A stretch of 64,000 nt of DNA from Streptomyces profundus (GCF_020740535.1 NZ_CP082362.1:1674001-1738000); one strand, 5' to 3'; numbered from the stretch's first letter, positions 49,361 to 58,404 are shown. Notes: generated by a model not told the origin, from the letters alone. Numbers and translations: made by a program.

Positions 49361-49747
49361 CTACTCCTGGCGTTCGCGCTCCGCGCGGTTCCGGTGGCGT
49401 TCCCGCATGGTGCGCAGCGAGCGTTCCACCTCCTCGTCACGTGGCGTCCTGGGCTCGGGGTCGGGCCGTGCGGCCTCGGCCTTCTCCTTCTGCTCTCCCC
49501 AGCCGTCGGCCAGGGTCGCCACCATCGGTACCAGGCAGAGCAGCACCAGGAGGCCGATCGCGAGCGGGCCGTAGGAGAAGTCCCACTCCAACAGGTCGCC
49601 CAGGGCCCCCACGGTCACGGGGGAAGCCTCGCGCACCTGGTCCTGTGCCGGCCCAACGGCCAGTGCGTAGCCGGCGATCGCCAGGGTCGCGGTGCCGAGC
49701 ACGGCCGCGCGCGTCCGGCGGGAGAACCGGCGGGCGAGCAGCGTCAC
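49361..49747 (-). CDS. Small two-span membrane protein
   Basis: This protein of 128 residues has two hydrophobic segments (TRAAVLGTATLAIAGYALAVG and YGPLAIGLLVLLCLVPMVATLA) and a charged Glu/Arg-rich C-terminal tail (EVERSLRTMRERHRNRAERERQE). The GTG at 49747 overlaps the stop of the gene at 49744 (GTGA), so the two small genes are translationally coupled. I do not recognise a family. Confidence 0.6.
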   Translation of the reverse strand: MTLLARRFSRRTRAAVLGTATLAIAGYALAVGPAQDQVREASPVTVGALGDLLEWDFSYGPLAIGLLVLLCLVPMVATLADGWGEQKEKAEAARPDPEPRTPRDEEVERSLRTMRERHRNRAERERQE

Positions 49748-49974
49748 GGTGAGGCCGGCGAGGCGAGGAGGAGCAGGATGCCGACGGTGCCGGTGAACTC
49801 CGCGTAGACCCACGCGTCGTTGTTGGCGTTCGCCCTGGCGTGATTCAGCATCTCCGCGTACGAGCCGCCGCCGTCGCCACCGAAGACGACGCAGGCGTCG
49901 CCCGGCCGCATCACCTCGCCGTCACAGGTCAACTCGCCGTCGAACACGGCGTCCTTGGCCCGGTACGCGGCCAC
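49744..49974 (-). CDS. Small hypothetical membrane protein, start uncertain
   Basis: The frame encodes 76 residues with an extracytoplasmic-looking segment CDGEVMRPGDACVVFGGDGGGSYAEML and a C-terminal hydrophobic end. Actinobacterial proteins with a C..MxPGDxC pattern normally have a membrane span before it. Here the only in-frame start (GTG 49974) excludes such a span and lacks a ribosome site, although coding-like sequence (RPDILVAAYRAKDAVFDGEL) continues upstream. The gene may be truncated at its 5' end. It overlaps the next gene by 4 bases. Confidence 0.45.
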   Translation of the reverse strand: MAAYRAKDAVFDGELTCDGEVMRPGDACVVFGGDGGGSYAEMLNHARANANNDAWVYAEFTGTVGILLLLASPASP

Positions 49975-50050
49975 CAGTATGTCGGGCCGGGCGGCGGGAG
50001 CGCCAACGGAACGCCCGACTCCGCGACCGGAGCGCGGTGCCAGGGTGGCG

Positions 50051-50533
50051 TCAGGTCGACGGGGGCGGCGGGGGTGGGGTCCAGGTGGGGAGGTAGGTCA
50101 GGACATCACCGAGCAAGGAGCGCAGGCGCCCGTAGTCCTCCTCGCCGAGGGAGCGGCGGAGATGGCCTTCGAGGTCGACCAACAGCTGGTCGGCGCCGAC
50201 GAGTTCCCGCGCGCCGCTGTCGGTGAGACGCAGTTCCTGGACGTTGGCGTGCCGGGGGTGGGGGCGGCGTTCGACCCAGCCGCGCTCGACGAGTTTGCCG
50301 ACCAGCGGCACGATCGCCTGGGGGGTCACGCCGACGACTCGCGCCAGCTCGGCGCCGGTCAGCCCTGGTCGCACCCTGAGGTTGATCAACACGGAGTACA
50401 GCGATCCGGAGACGCCGAGCTTGCGCAGCGGCGGTTCCTTCGTGCTCTGCAGGGCCAGGTCCGCTCGCCGGAGAAGGGACACGACACGGCTGAGCACCTC
50501 TGCTTCGCCGTCTGTCGCGGTTGGTTCGGTCAC
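50051..50533 (-). CDS. MarR-family transcriptional regulator
   Basis: This 160-residue protein has the winged-helix core LTGAELARVVGVTPQAIVPLVGKLVERGWVERRPHPRHANVQEL and flanking dimerisation helices. It ends in a Pro-rich tail. It is divergent from the uptake operon starting at 50607. A perfect 14-bp palindrome lies between them and is its likely operator, so it probably represses uptake and catabolism genes until a ligand binds. Confidence 0.9.
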   Translation of the reverse strand: MTEPTATDGEAEVLSRVVSLLRRADLALQSTKEPPLRKLGVSGSLYSVLINLRVRPGLTGAELARVVGVTPQAIVPLVGKLVERGWVERRPHPRHANVQELRLTDSGARELVGADQLLVDLEGHLRRSLGEEDYGRLRSLLGDVLTYLPTWTPPPPPPST

Positions 50534-50572
50534 GGTCGCCTACCTTACAGCACCTTCACATCCATACAGCTC

Positions 50573-50600
50573 TTGCTTCGCATCAAGTACTTGATACCTT
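50573..50600 (+). promoter_or_regulatory. MarR operator overlapping a leaderless promoter
   Basis: A perfect palindrome ATCAAGTACTTGAT occupies 50582-50595. A -35 TTGCTT (50573-50578) and a -10 TACCTT (50595-50600) are 16 bp apart and overlap the palindrome. The ATG of the next gene is 6 bases after the -10, implying a leaderless mRNA. Binding in the spacer would block RNA polymerase. Confidence 0.75.
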
Positions 50601-50606
50601 GGGCGC

Positions 50607-51707
50607 ATGACAGCCCTGGACCACGTTCATCGTCAACTTCCAGACGGCGACCCGGACTTCGCGATCCCAGCCGCGTCGGCGAGCAGGCGCCCGAGGGCCG
50701 TGGCCACCGGCCTCGTCCTGGCGCTCGCCCTCAGCGCGTGCGGGGCGGGCGGTGGCCGGGCCGAGACGACCGAGTCGGGCCTGACCCGGCTGGTCATCGA
50801 CTACAGCGCGACCGCGAACAACGCACAGCTGTCGCTGGGCGTCGAGCGCGGCATCTTCGAACGCCACGGCATCGAGATCGAGCAGGTGCCCGGCTCGGGT
50901 GCCAGCGCCAACAGCGTGGCGCTGCTGCTCAACGGCCAGATCGACCTGGCCGTCACCGAGATCACCGCGGTGCCGGCGGCGGTCCACGCCGACTTCCCGG
51001 TGCAGATCGTCACCTCGCTGGTCACCGACTACGAGTCGCCGCAGGGCGACGCCTTCTCCCTCGTCGTGCCCGGCGACAGCCCGATCCGCTCCTTCGCGGA
51101 CCTGGCCGGCCGGACGGTCGCCGTCAACGCCCTGGAGAGCTTCTTCGACCTGACGCTGCGGGAGGCGGTCCGCCAGGGCGGCGGTGCCCCCGACACGGTC
51201 GAGGTCGTCGCCGTGCCCTTCGAGGACCAGCTCGCGGCGCTGCGGCAGGGCCGGGTGGACGCGGTCAGCACCATCGAGCCGTTCGGCGGGCAGCTGCTGA
51301 CCGACGGGTTCCGCACCATCGGCAACCCGGCGACCGCCGCGCTCGGCGCCCGCAGCAGCGCGAGCGTGCTGATGGCGTCGCGGCCGTTCGTGACGGAGAA
51401 CGAGGACGTCATGCGGCGCTTCCTCGACGCGTGGGACGAGGCGACCGCCTACGCCAACGACCACCCGGACGAGGTCAGGGAGACGATCGTGGCGACGACG
51501 GGCGCGCGGCCGGAGGCGGTGGCCGACCTGCCGCTGCCCTGGTACGTCAGCGGCATCGACCGCCGCTCCGCCGCGCTCGTCACCAGCCTGATGGTCGAGT
51601 ACGGCCGGCTGGATTCGGCGCCGCCACTGGAGGAGTACGCCTGGTCACAGGCGCCGGAGGCCACCGATCTCACGACGCCGCCCCGCGGTCTTGAGGTCTC
51701 GGAGTGA
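50607..51707 (+). CDS. ABC transporter substrate-binding lipoprotein (NMT1/SsuA-like)
   Basis: This 366-residue protein has a lipobox ending LALSAC with Cys45 as the lipidation site after a long N-terminal region. The mature part is of the NitT/TauT or THI5/NMT1 type: IDYSATANNAQLSLGVERGIFERHGIEIEQV, GQIDLAVTEITAVPAAV and DLAGRTVAVNALESFFDLTL. Such proteins bind nitrate, sulfonates, taurine, pyrimidine precursors or aromatic acids; the ligand here is unknown. It is first in an operon of two permeases, an ATPase and two enzymes. Confidence 0.9.
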   Translation: MTALDHVHRQLPDGDPDFAIPAASASRRPRAVATGLVLALALSACGAGGGRAETTESGLTRLVIDYSATANNAQLSLGVERGIFERHGIEIEQVPGSGASANSVALLLNGQIDLAVTEITAVPAAVHADFPVQIVTSLVTDYESPQGDAFSLVVPGDSPIRSFADLAGRTVAVNALESFFDLTLREAVRQGGGAPDTVEVVAVPFEDQLAALRQGRVDAVSTIEPFGGQLLTDGFRTIGNPATAALGARSSASVLMASRPFVTENEDVMRRFLDAWDEATAYANDHPDEVRETIVATTGARPEAVADLPLPWYVSGIDRRSAALVTSLMVEYGRLDSAPPLEEYAWSQAPEATDLTTPPRGLEVSE

Positions 51708-52477
51708 GGCCCGCACGACTCGCGCCCCTGCTTCCCACTCTCACGACCGCGGCGCTGCTCGCGGTCTGGGAGGTGCTGTCGGCCTCCGGCGTCCTCCCGG
51801 TCGAGATCCCCCCGGTGTCCGAGGTCGGCGCGTGGCTGGTGGACAACCTCGGCGCCGGCGATCTGTGGACGGCCGTCGGGCAGACGCTGGGCCACTGGGC
51901 GCTCGCGCTGCTCGCCGGGGTGGCGATCGGCGCGGCCCTCGGCGGCGCGATGGCGGCGATCCCCGTCGTCAACGAACTGCTGACGGGCGTGGTCGAGTTC
52001 CTCCGGCCCATTCCTGTCGTGGTCCCACTGCCGATCATGCTCCTGCTGCTGGGCGCCACCTCCGAGGTGGTCGTCTCGCTCGCCGCGGTGGCCGCGACAT
52101 GGCCGATGCTGTCGCAGACGTTCTACGGCGTCCGCGCCGTCGACCCGGTCGCCCGTGACACCGCGCGCGTCTTCGGGCTGACGGCGGGACAGCGGCTGGT
52201 GTGGGTGACCGCGCCCGGCGTGCTGCCCTATCTCTGCACCGGCGTGCGGATCGCGTCCACGATCACCCTCCTGGCCGCGATCGCGATGGAGCTCATCGGA
52301 GCGGTCCCCGGCCTGGGCGCCACCTTGGGCACCTATGCCACCAACGGCGTCTACGACGCGATGTACGGCGTCATCGTCCTCACCGGGCTGCTCGGTGCCG
52401 TGCTCAACGCCGCCTTCGAGGGGCTCGAACGGCGGGCGTTGCGCTGGCACCCGTCCCACCGGGCGCGGATCGCGTGA
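51704..52477 (+). CDS. ABC transporter permease (SsuC/TauC-like), first of two
   Basis: This 257-residue permease has about six membrane segments and the binding-protein-dependent EAA-like loop (FYGVRAVDPVARDTARVFGLTAGQRLVWVTAPGVLPYLCTGVR). The GTG start overlaps the stop of the lipoprotein gene (GTGA). It is probably one half of a heterodimeric channel with the permease at 52489. Confidence 0.9.
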   Translation: MRPARLAPLLPTLTTAALLAVWEVLSASGVLPVEIPPVSEVGAWLVDNLGAGDLWTAVGQTLGHWALALLAGVAIGAALGGAMAAIPVVNELLTGVVEFLRPIPVVVPLPIMLLLLGATSEVVVSLAAVAATWPMLSQTFYGVRAVDPVARDTARVFGLTAGQRLVWVTAPGVLPYLCTGVRIASTITLLAAIAMELIGAVPGLGATLGTYATNGVYDAMYGVIVLTGLLGAVLNAAFEGLERRALRWHPSHRARIA

Positions 52478-52488
52478 GGAGCGGACCC

Positions 52489-53244
52489 ATGACGAGAATC
52501 GGACTCCGGCTGCTGGTCCCCGCGCTGCTCCTGCTGCTGTGGTGGACGACCTCGGCCCGGAGCGCATCCCCGTTCTACCCGCCGCTGAGCGAGGTGCTGG
52601 TCTCCTTCCGGGAGACCTGGCTGTTCGCGCGGCTGGGCTCGGATGTGGTGCCCAGCCTCGGTCGGCTGCTCGCCGGCCTGCTGATCGCCTCGGTCGTCGG
52701 CGTCGCCGCCGGCGTGGCGCTGGGCCGGAACAGGCCACTCGCCCGGGCGCTGAATCCGGCCGTCCAGTTCTGCCGGGCCGTGCCGGGGACCGCGCTGGTT
52801 CCGGTCAGCGTCGTGCTGCTCGGCATCGGCGACGGCGCGAAGATCGGCGTCATCGCCTTCGTCTGCGCTTTCCCCGTGCTGCTGAACACCGTCGACGCGG
52901 TGCGCGGGATCGATCCACAGCTGGAGGACGTGGCGCGTTCCTACCGGCTCACCCGTGCCCAGCGGCTGACGTCGGTGCTGCTGCCCGCCGCGGCGCCGCA
53001 GATCTTCGCCGGGATCCGCACGGCCCTGGGCATGGCTTTCATCATGATGGTCGTCACCGAGCTGTACGCGGCGACCAACGGCATCGGATTCGTCACCGTC
53101 AGCGCGCGGAACGCGTTCGACGTGCCGCGGATGTGGGCGGGCACCGTGCTGCTCGGCCTGCTCGGCGCGGTTCTCACCGCGGCCTTCCTCGCGCTGCAAC
53201 GGCGGGTCCTGCGTTGGCACATCGGCATGACCGGGAGGAACTGA
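52489..53244 (+). CDS. ABC transporter permease (SsuC/TauC-like), second of two
   Basis: This 251-residue permease has six membrane segments and the EAA-like loop DAVRGIDPQLEDVARSYRLTRAQRLTSVLLPAAAPQIFAGIR. ATG 52489 is preferred over a GTG at 52474 because GAGGAG lies eight bases before it. It is similar to, but not a copy of, the first permease. The ATPase gene begins 1 base after the stop. Confidence 0.9.
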   Translation: MTRIGLRLLVPALLLLLWWTTSARSASPFYPPLSEVLVSFRETWLFARLGSDVVPSLGRLLAGLLIASVVGVAAGVALGRNRPLARALNPAVQFCRAVPGTALVPVSVVLLGIGDGAKIGVIAFVCAFPVLLNTVDAVRGIDPQLEDVARSYRLTRAQRLTSVLLPAAAPQIFAGIRTALGMAFIMMVVTELYAATNGIGFVTVSARNAFDVPRMWAGTVLLGLLGAVLTAAFLALQRRVLRWHIGMTGRN

Positions 53245-53245
53245 G

Positions 53246-54061
53246 ATGTTGTCGGTCACCCATCTGGGGAAGACCTATGGCTCGGGCGATCAGGCCGTCG
53301 AGGCCATCCGCGACCTGACGTTGACGGTCGGCAAGGGCGAGTTCGTCTGCATCGTCGGCCCGTCGGGCGCCGGCAAGACGACGCTGCTGCGCTGCCTGTG
53401 CGGCCTGCTCCCCCCTTCGGCTGGCTCCGTGGTCCTCGACGGCGAGCCCGTGACCGGGCCGCCGAGGGCGATGGCGTCGGTGTTCCAGGACTACAGCAGG
53501 TCGCTGATGCCCTGGTTCTCGGTCGAGCGCAATGTCGGCCTGCCGCTGCGGAACAAGCACCGGTCGGCGGCCGACCGCGCGGCTCGGATCGCCGAGGCGC
53601 TGACCGCCGTCGGCCTCGACTCGTTCGGCTCGCGGTACCCGTGGGAGCTGTCCGGCGGCATGCAGCAGCGGGTGGCCATCGCCCGCGGCCTCGCCTACGA
53701 GCCGGAGATCCTGCTGCTCGACGAGCCGTTCGCCTCGGTGGACGCGCAGACACGAGCCGATCTGGAGGACCTGATCCTGCGGGTCAGGGAGACGACGGGC
53801 GTCACCATGCTGCTCGTCACACACGACATCGACGAGGCCGTCTACCTCGCCGACCGCGTCGTGGTCATGTCCGCCCGGCCGAGCGTCGTGGTCGAGACGG
53901 TGGCGGTCGACCTGCCGCGGCCCCGTGACCAGGTCACCACCAAGAGCCTCGCCCGGTTCGCCGAACTGCGCGCGCGGGTGCTCGGGCTGATCCGGCGCCC
54001 CGACGACCGGGCCACCCAGGCGCCGGAGGCGTTCGGCTCCCGGCCGGGAGCCGAATCCTGA
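53246..54061 (+). CDS. ABC transporter ATP-binding protein (SsuB/TauB-like)
   Basis: This 271-residue importer ATPase has Walker A GPSGAGKTT, signature LSGGMQQRVAIARGLAYEP, Walker B ILLLDEPFASVDAQTR and switch VTHDIDEAVYLADRVVVM. It completes the uptake system (lipoprotein, two permeases, ATPase). The C-terminal tail of about 40 residues is variable. The ALDH gene begins about 50 bases later in the same operon. Confidence 0.93.
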   Translation: MLSVTHLGKTYGSGDQAVEAIRDLTLTVGKGEFVCIVGPSGAGKTTLLRCLCGLLPPSAGSVVLDGEPVTGPPRAMASVFQDYSRSLMPWFSVERNVGLPLRNKHRSAADRAARIAEALTAVGLDSFGSRYPWELSGGMQQRVAIARGLAYEPEILLLDEPFASVDAQTRADLEDLILRVRETTGVTMLLVTHDIDEAVYLADRVVVMSARPSVVVETVAVDLPRPRDQVTTKSLARFAELRARVLGLIRRPDDRATQAPEAFGSRPGAES

Positions 54062-54114
54062 TGGGCCGGGAGCGAGGGACGTTCCATCCGAACCTGAACG
54101 ACGGAGGACGAGGG

Positions 54115-55650
54115 ATGAGCACGGACAGCGGGAACACGGCGGCAACCCGGGACGGTGACCCGGACGCCACCGGCACCGAACTGACCACCGTCGACCAGGC
54201 GACGGGCGAGGAGTTGGCCCGCTACCGCGTCGCCGGGCCCGAGCGGGTCGCGGCTGCGGTCGCGACCGCAGCCGCGACCGCCGGCGCGTGGTGGGATCTC
54301 GGGTTCGACGGCCGCGCGGAGCGGCTGCGGGCCTGGCGCCTGGACATCGCGCGCGGTGGGGAGGAGTTGGCGGCGCTCGTCCACGCCGAGAACGGCAAGC
54401 CCGTCGAGGACGGCCGTGCGGAGGTGCTCGCCCTGCTCGGGCACCTGACGTTCGCGATCGATAACGCGGAACGCGTGCTCGGCCCCCGGGACGTCGGCGT
54501 GCCGCCCACGATGACGCACCAGCGGGCCCGGGTCGAACATCTCCCGTACGGCGTCGTCGGCGTCATCGGGCCGTGGAACTTCCCGCTCGGCACGCCGGGC
54601 GCGATCGTGGTCCACGCCCTGGCGGCGGGCAACGCCGTCGTCCTGAAACCGAGTGAGCTCACCCCGGGCGTGGGCGAGTGGCTGGCGCGCTCCTGGGCGC
54701 GGGCGGTGCCGGACCTGCCCGAGGTCTTCCAGAACCTCGTCGGGTACGCCGCCACGGGCCGGGCCCTCACCGCCGCCGGGGTGGACAAGATCGCCTTCAC
54801 CGGAAGCGTCCGTTCCGGCCGCGCCGTCGCCGCCGACTGCGCCCGGCGCCTGACGCCGCTCCTGCTTGAGCTGGGGGGCAATGACGGCGTCATCGTCGCC
54901 GAGGACGCCGACCTGGACCTGGCCGCCGCCCACATCACCTGGGGAGCGCTACAGAACGCGGGGCTCGGCTGCATCAGCCTTGAGGTCGCCTATGTCGTCG
55001 ACTCGGTGCACGACGCCCTGGTGGCGCGGATCGCCCGGCTCGCCGGACGGGTGCGGGCCGGCGGCGACGACGGCGACCTGATCGGGCCGATCCCGCTGCC
55101 CGCGCAGATCCCGGTGGTCCGCCGCCATGTCGAGGACGCCGTCGCCCGTGGCGCCACCCCCCTCGTGGGCGGCCCGCCGGCCACCGACGACCGCTATGTG
55201 CAACCCACCGTCCTGGTGGACGTCCCGCCGGACGCGCTCGCCACGACCGAGGAGACCTTCGGCCCCGTGCTGTCGGTCGTGCGCGTCCGCGACGCCGAGG
55301 AGGCGATCTCCCTGATCAACACCGGTCGTTACGGCCTCGGCAGCGCCGTGTTCAGCGAGGAACGCGGCGAGGAGATCGCCCGTCGGCTCCGGGTCGGCAT
55401 GACCAGCGTGAACGACGCCCTCGCCTTCTCCTCGGTCAGCGGCCTGCCGTTCGGCGGGCGCGGCGACAGCGGCTACGGCCGCAAGCACGGGGACGAGGGG
55501 TTGCTCGAATTCGCCTATCCGCACGCCATCACCGTCCGCACCGGCCCGCCGGCCGTGCCCACCACGACCTTCGACCGCCCGCCCGGAGCCATGGCCCTCG
55601 CCCTCGGCGCGCTCCGCGACCGCCTCCGGACCGAGGACACCGCGCGGTGA
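54115..55650 (+). CDS. Aldehyde dehydrogenase family protein
   Basis: This 511-residue NAD(P)-dependent enzyme oxidises an aldehyde to an acid. The family residues are present: Lys178 in VVLKPSE, Glu252 in LELGGND, catalytic Cys286 in NAGLGCIS, and PWNFP near 153. ATG 54115 is used because a purine-rich GGAGGACGAGGG lies upstream; the frame is open to 54061. It lies between the uptake system and a hydrolase, which suggests that the imported compound yields an aldehyde. The substrate is unknown. Confidence 0.88.
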   Translation: MSTDSGNTAATRDGDPDATGTELTTVDQATGEELARYRVAGPERVAAAVATAAATAGAWWDLGFDGRAERLRAWRLDIARGGEELAALVHAENGKPVEDGRAEVLALLGHLTFAIDNAERVLGPRDVGVPPTMTHQRARVEHLPYGVVGVIGPWNFPLGTPGAIVVHALAAGNAVVLKPSELTPGVGEWLARSWARAVPDLPEVFQNLVGYAATGRALTAAGVDKIAFTGSVRSGRAVAADCARRLTPLLLELGGNDGVIVAEDADLDLAAAHITWGALQNAGLGCISLEVAYVVDSVHDALVARIARLAGRVRAGGDDGDLIGPIPLPAQIPVVRRHVEDAVARGATPLVGGPPATDDRYVQPTVLVDVPPDALATTEETFGPVLSVVRVRDAEEAISLINTGRYGLGSAVFSEERGEEIARRLRVGMTSVNDALAFSSVSGLPFGGRGDSGYGRKHGDEGLLEFAYPHAITVRTGPPAVPTTTFDRPPGAMALALGALRDRLRTEDTAR

Positions 55651-55727
55651 CCCACAGCGGCCCCCTTCACCGCCCGAACGCCGTCGGCCACGGACCACGA
55701 ACAGAACCACGGACAGAGAGGAAACAC

Positions 55728-56681
55728 ATGGCCACGCCCCCTGTGCACGAGGCACCCACACCGAACGAGGAGCGGGTCCTACGGCTGCTCGACCAGGTCG
55801 CCGACGCGTTCAGCCACCAGGCGCGCTCCCCCGTGCTGCGCTCGCCGGCCGAACACGGCCTGGACTTCGAGAACGTCACCTTCCCCTCCCGCGACGGGAC
55901 GCTCCTGGAAGGGTGGTTCATCCCCGCGCCCGGCTCCGACAAGCTGGTCATCGCGAACCACCCGATGGGCTTCACCCGCGCCGGCCTGCCCGCGCACCTC
56001 GAACCGTGGCGCTCGATCTGGGCGCCGAGCGGCAACGGGTTCGAGGTCGACTTCGTCCCCGACTACGCGATCCTCCACCGGGCCGGCTACCACGTCCTCG
56101 CCTACGACCTGCGCAACCACGGCCTGAGCGGCGCCGCCAACGGAGGCGTCAGCTCCAGCGGGATCTTCGAGGCCCGCGACATCGTCGGCGCCCTCGCCTA
56201 CGCGCGCGAGCGGCCTGACACCCGCGATCTGGCGATCGGCCTGTTCAGCCGCTGCCTCGGGTGCAGTTCGACGTTCGCAGCGATGACCCAGTTCCCCGAG
56301 GCGTTCGACGGCGTGCGGTGCCTCGTCGGCCCGCAGCCGGTCACCGCGCGGACCATCATGGAACGGCGGCTGGCGGCCCTCGGCGTCGCCGACCGGATCG
56401 ACGACCTGGAGCGGCGGATCGTGCTGCGCACCGGCTTCGACTTCGACTCCCGCAGCCCCAGGGAGTGGGCACGGAACGTCACCGTCCCGACCCTCCTCTA
56501 TCAGGTGCGCGACGACGTCCTCACTCATCCGGGCGATGTCCAGGCGATGTTCGACAACATCCCGGTCGCCGAGAAGAGACTCCAGTGGATCGAGGGGAGC
56601 ACGGCCCGCTTCGACGGCTACCTGGAGTTCCAGCGCAGGCCGGGGCCGATGCTCGACTGGTTCGCCGCGCACATGTGCTGA
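55728..56681 (+). CDS. Alpha/beta hydrolase with Cys at the nucleophile position
   Basis: This 317-residue protein has the alpha/beta-hydrolase order: oxyanion region NHPMGFTR, a DLRNHGLSG segment, nucleophile elbow S174-R-C176-L-G178 and the acid Asp in RDDVLTHPGD. Cys rather than Ser at the elbow is seen in dienelactone hydrolases. No clear catalytic His follows; the corresponding region reads TARFDGYLEF. ATG 55728 has GAGAGGAAA six bases upstream. It is the last gene of the MarR-linked operon, so it probably acts on the imported compound. Confidence 0.82.
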   Translation: MATPPVHEAPTPNEERVLRLLDQVADAFSHQARSPVLRSPAEHGLDFENVTFPSRDGTLLEGWFIPAPGSDKLVIANHPMGFTRAGLPAHLEPWRSIWAPSGNGFEVDFVPDYAILHRAGYHVLAYDLRNHGLSGAANGGVSSSGIFEARDIVGALAYARERPDTRDLAIGLFSRCLGCSSTFAAMTQFPEAFDGVRCLVGPQPVTARTIMERRLAALGVADRIDDLERRIVLRTGFDFDSRSPREWARNVTVPTLLYQVRDDVLTHPGDVQAMFDNIPVAEKRLQWIEGSTARFDGYLEFQRRPGPMLDWFAAHMC

Positions 56682-56793
56682 CGCACGGCTGGCGGCTGGC
56701 AGGATGGACGACGCGGTGAGCCCGCGCGGGCGCGCTGGGCACCCCTCGTGGCCGTCGTGAAGAACGTCCTGGCAACTCTCACGGGGGACACAG

Positions 56794-58314
56794 GTGGAAC
56801 TCGTAACTGATCGTGGCGGCGAGACGAACGGCCGCGCGCCGGGGATCGGTCCCCGCACCGGCGCCGTCCTCGTCTTCGGATCCTCGGCGGCGGTGCTGGT
56901 CGTCGAGTTGGTCGCGCTGCGTCTGCTGGCGCCCCATGTCGGGCTCACCCTCGAAATGAACACCATGGTGATCGGCATAGCCCTTTCGGCGATCGCCCTG
57001 GGCGCGTGGGCCGGCGGGCGGGCCGCCGACGCCATGGCGCCGCGACGGGCGCTCGGTCCCTTGCTGGCCCTGTCGGGGGTGGCCGTGGCGATGACGCCGA
57101 CGCTGGTGCGCCTCGCCGGCGCGGCCGGCGGCACGGTGACGCTGCTCGTCGGCGGTGTCTGCCTGTTCGTGCCGGCCGCGCTGCTCACGGCGGTGACCCC
57201 CATGGTCACCAAGCTGCTGCTGGTCGATCTGGAGGCGACCGGCACGGTGGTGGGGCGGCTCTCGGGGATCGGCACGGCGGGCGGCATCGCCGGCACCGTG
57301 CTGACCGGCTTCGTGCTGATCTCGGTCGTCCCGGTCAGCGTCATCCTGCTCACCCTCGGGGTGATCCTGCTGGTGGCCGGCGTGTTCGTGGATGTCTCGA
57401 CGCGGGACTGGCGGCGTGGTCAGCGGATGCTGTTGGCGGGGGTGGCCGTGGGCGGCAGCGTCGCCGGCGGGGTGGCGGTCCCCAGCGGATGCGATGTGGA
57501 GACGCGCTACCACTGCGCGACGATCGAGGAGGACCCCGACCGGGCGAGCGGTCGGACCCTCGTCCTCGACGGCCTGCGGCACTCCTATGTCGACCTCGAC
57601 GACCCCGAACACCTGGAGTTCGCCTACATCAGGGCGATCGCCTCCCTCATCGACACCGCCTACCCGGCGGGCGAGGCGCTGGACGCCTATCACCTCGGCG
57701 CCGGCGGGCTCTCGATCCCGACCTACCTGGAGTCGGTGCGCCCCGGCTCGGCCAGCGTGGTGTCCGAGATCGACGCGGGCGTGGTCGAGGTCGACCGGGA
57801 GTGGTTGGGCGTGGAGACCGGTGAGCACCTCCAGGTGCGGGTGGAGGACGCCCGGTTGGGGCTGCGGAGGATCGCCACCGACTCCCGTGACCTGGTCGTC
57901 GGCGACGCGTTCGGGGGCGTCAGCGTGCCGTGGCATCTCACCACCCGCGAGGCGGTCGCCGACGTCGGACGGGTGCTGCGTCCGGGCGGGCTCTACACCG
58001 TCAACATGATCGACCACGACGAACTCGCCTTCGTCCGGGCCGCGGTCGGCACGCTGCTGGCGGAGTTCGAGCATGTCGCGGTGGCGGCGGAGCCGGGCGC
58101 CTTCGACGGCACCGGTGGCGGCAACTTCGTGGCAGCGGCGTCCGACACCGCCTTCGACCCGGTGGCGTGGGGTGCGCGGTCCGCCGAGCGCGGCAGCGAC
58201 TGGCGGGTCGTCGACGGCGCCGAGCTCCGGGAGTGGGTCGGCGACGCGCGGGTGCTGACCGACGACTTCGCGCCGGTCGACCAGCTGCTCACGGCCAGCC
58301 CCCGGCGGAACTGA
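56794..58314 (+). CDS. Fused membrane/spermidine-synthase-like protein
   Basis: This 506-residue protein joins about eight N-terminal membrane segments to a C-terminal SAM-dependent spermidine-synthase-like domain. The latter has LGAGGLSIPTYL (SAM loop), VVSEIDAGVVEVDREWL and VVGDAFGGVSVPWHLTTREAV, where the catalytic Asp of aminopropyltransferases is expected. Such fused MFS/spermidine synthases are common in actinobacteria but their product is not established. It starts at GTG 56794 and is a single-gene unit after the hydrolase. Confidence 0.82.
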   Translation: MELVTDRGGETNGRAPGIGPRTGAVLVFGSSAAVLVVELVALRLLAPHVGLTLEMNTMVIGIALSAIALGAWAGGRAADAMAPRRALGPLLALSGVAVAMTPTLVRLAGAAGGTVTLLVGGVCLFVPAALLTAVTPMVTKLLLVDLEATGTVVGRLSGIGTAGGIAGTVLTGFVLISVVPVSVILLTLGVILLVAGVFVDVSTRDWRRGQRMLLAGVAVGGSVAGGVAVPSGCDVETRYHCATIEEDPDRASGRTLVLDGLRHSYVDLDDPEHLEFAYIRAIASLIDTAYPAGEALDAYHLGAGGLSIPTYLESVRPGSASVVSEIDAGVVEVDREWLGVETGEHLQVRVEDARLGLRRIATDSRDLVVGDAFGGVSVPWHLTTREAVADVGRVLRPGGLYTVNMIDHDELAFVRAAVGTLLAEFEHVAVAAEPGAFDGTGGGNFVAAASDTAFDPVAWGARSAERGSDWRVVDGAELREWVGDARVLTDDFAPVDQLLTASPRRN

Positions 58315-58404
58315 ACTCCCCCGCGCCGGGCCGGCGCCCGTTCGGCGGCGACGTCGGCCAACAGCCGGGCCGGGCGGGCCGGCTTGGGCGCGGTGGCGGT
58401 GCCG

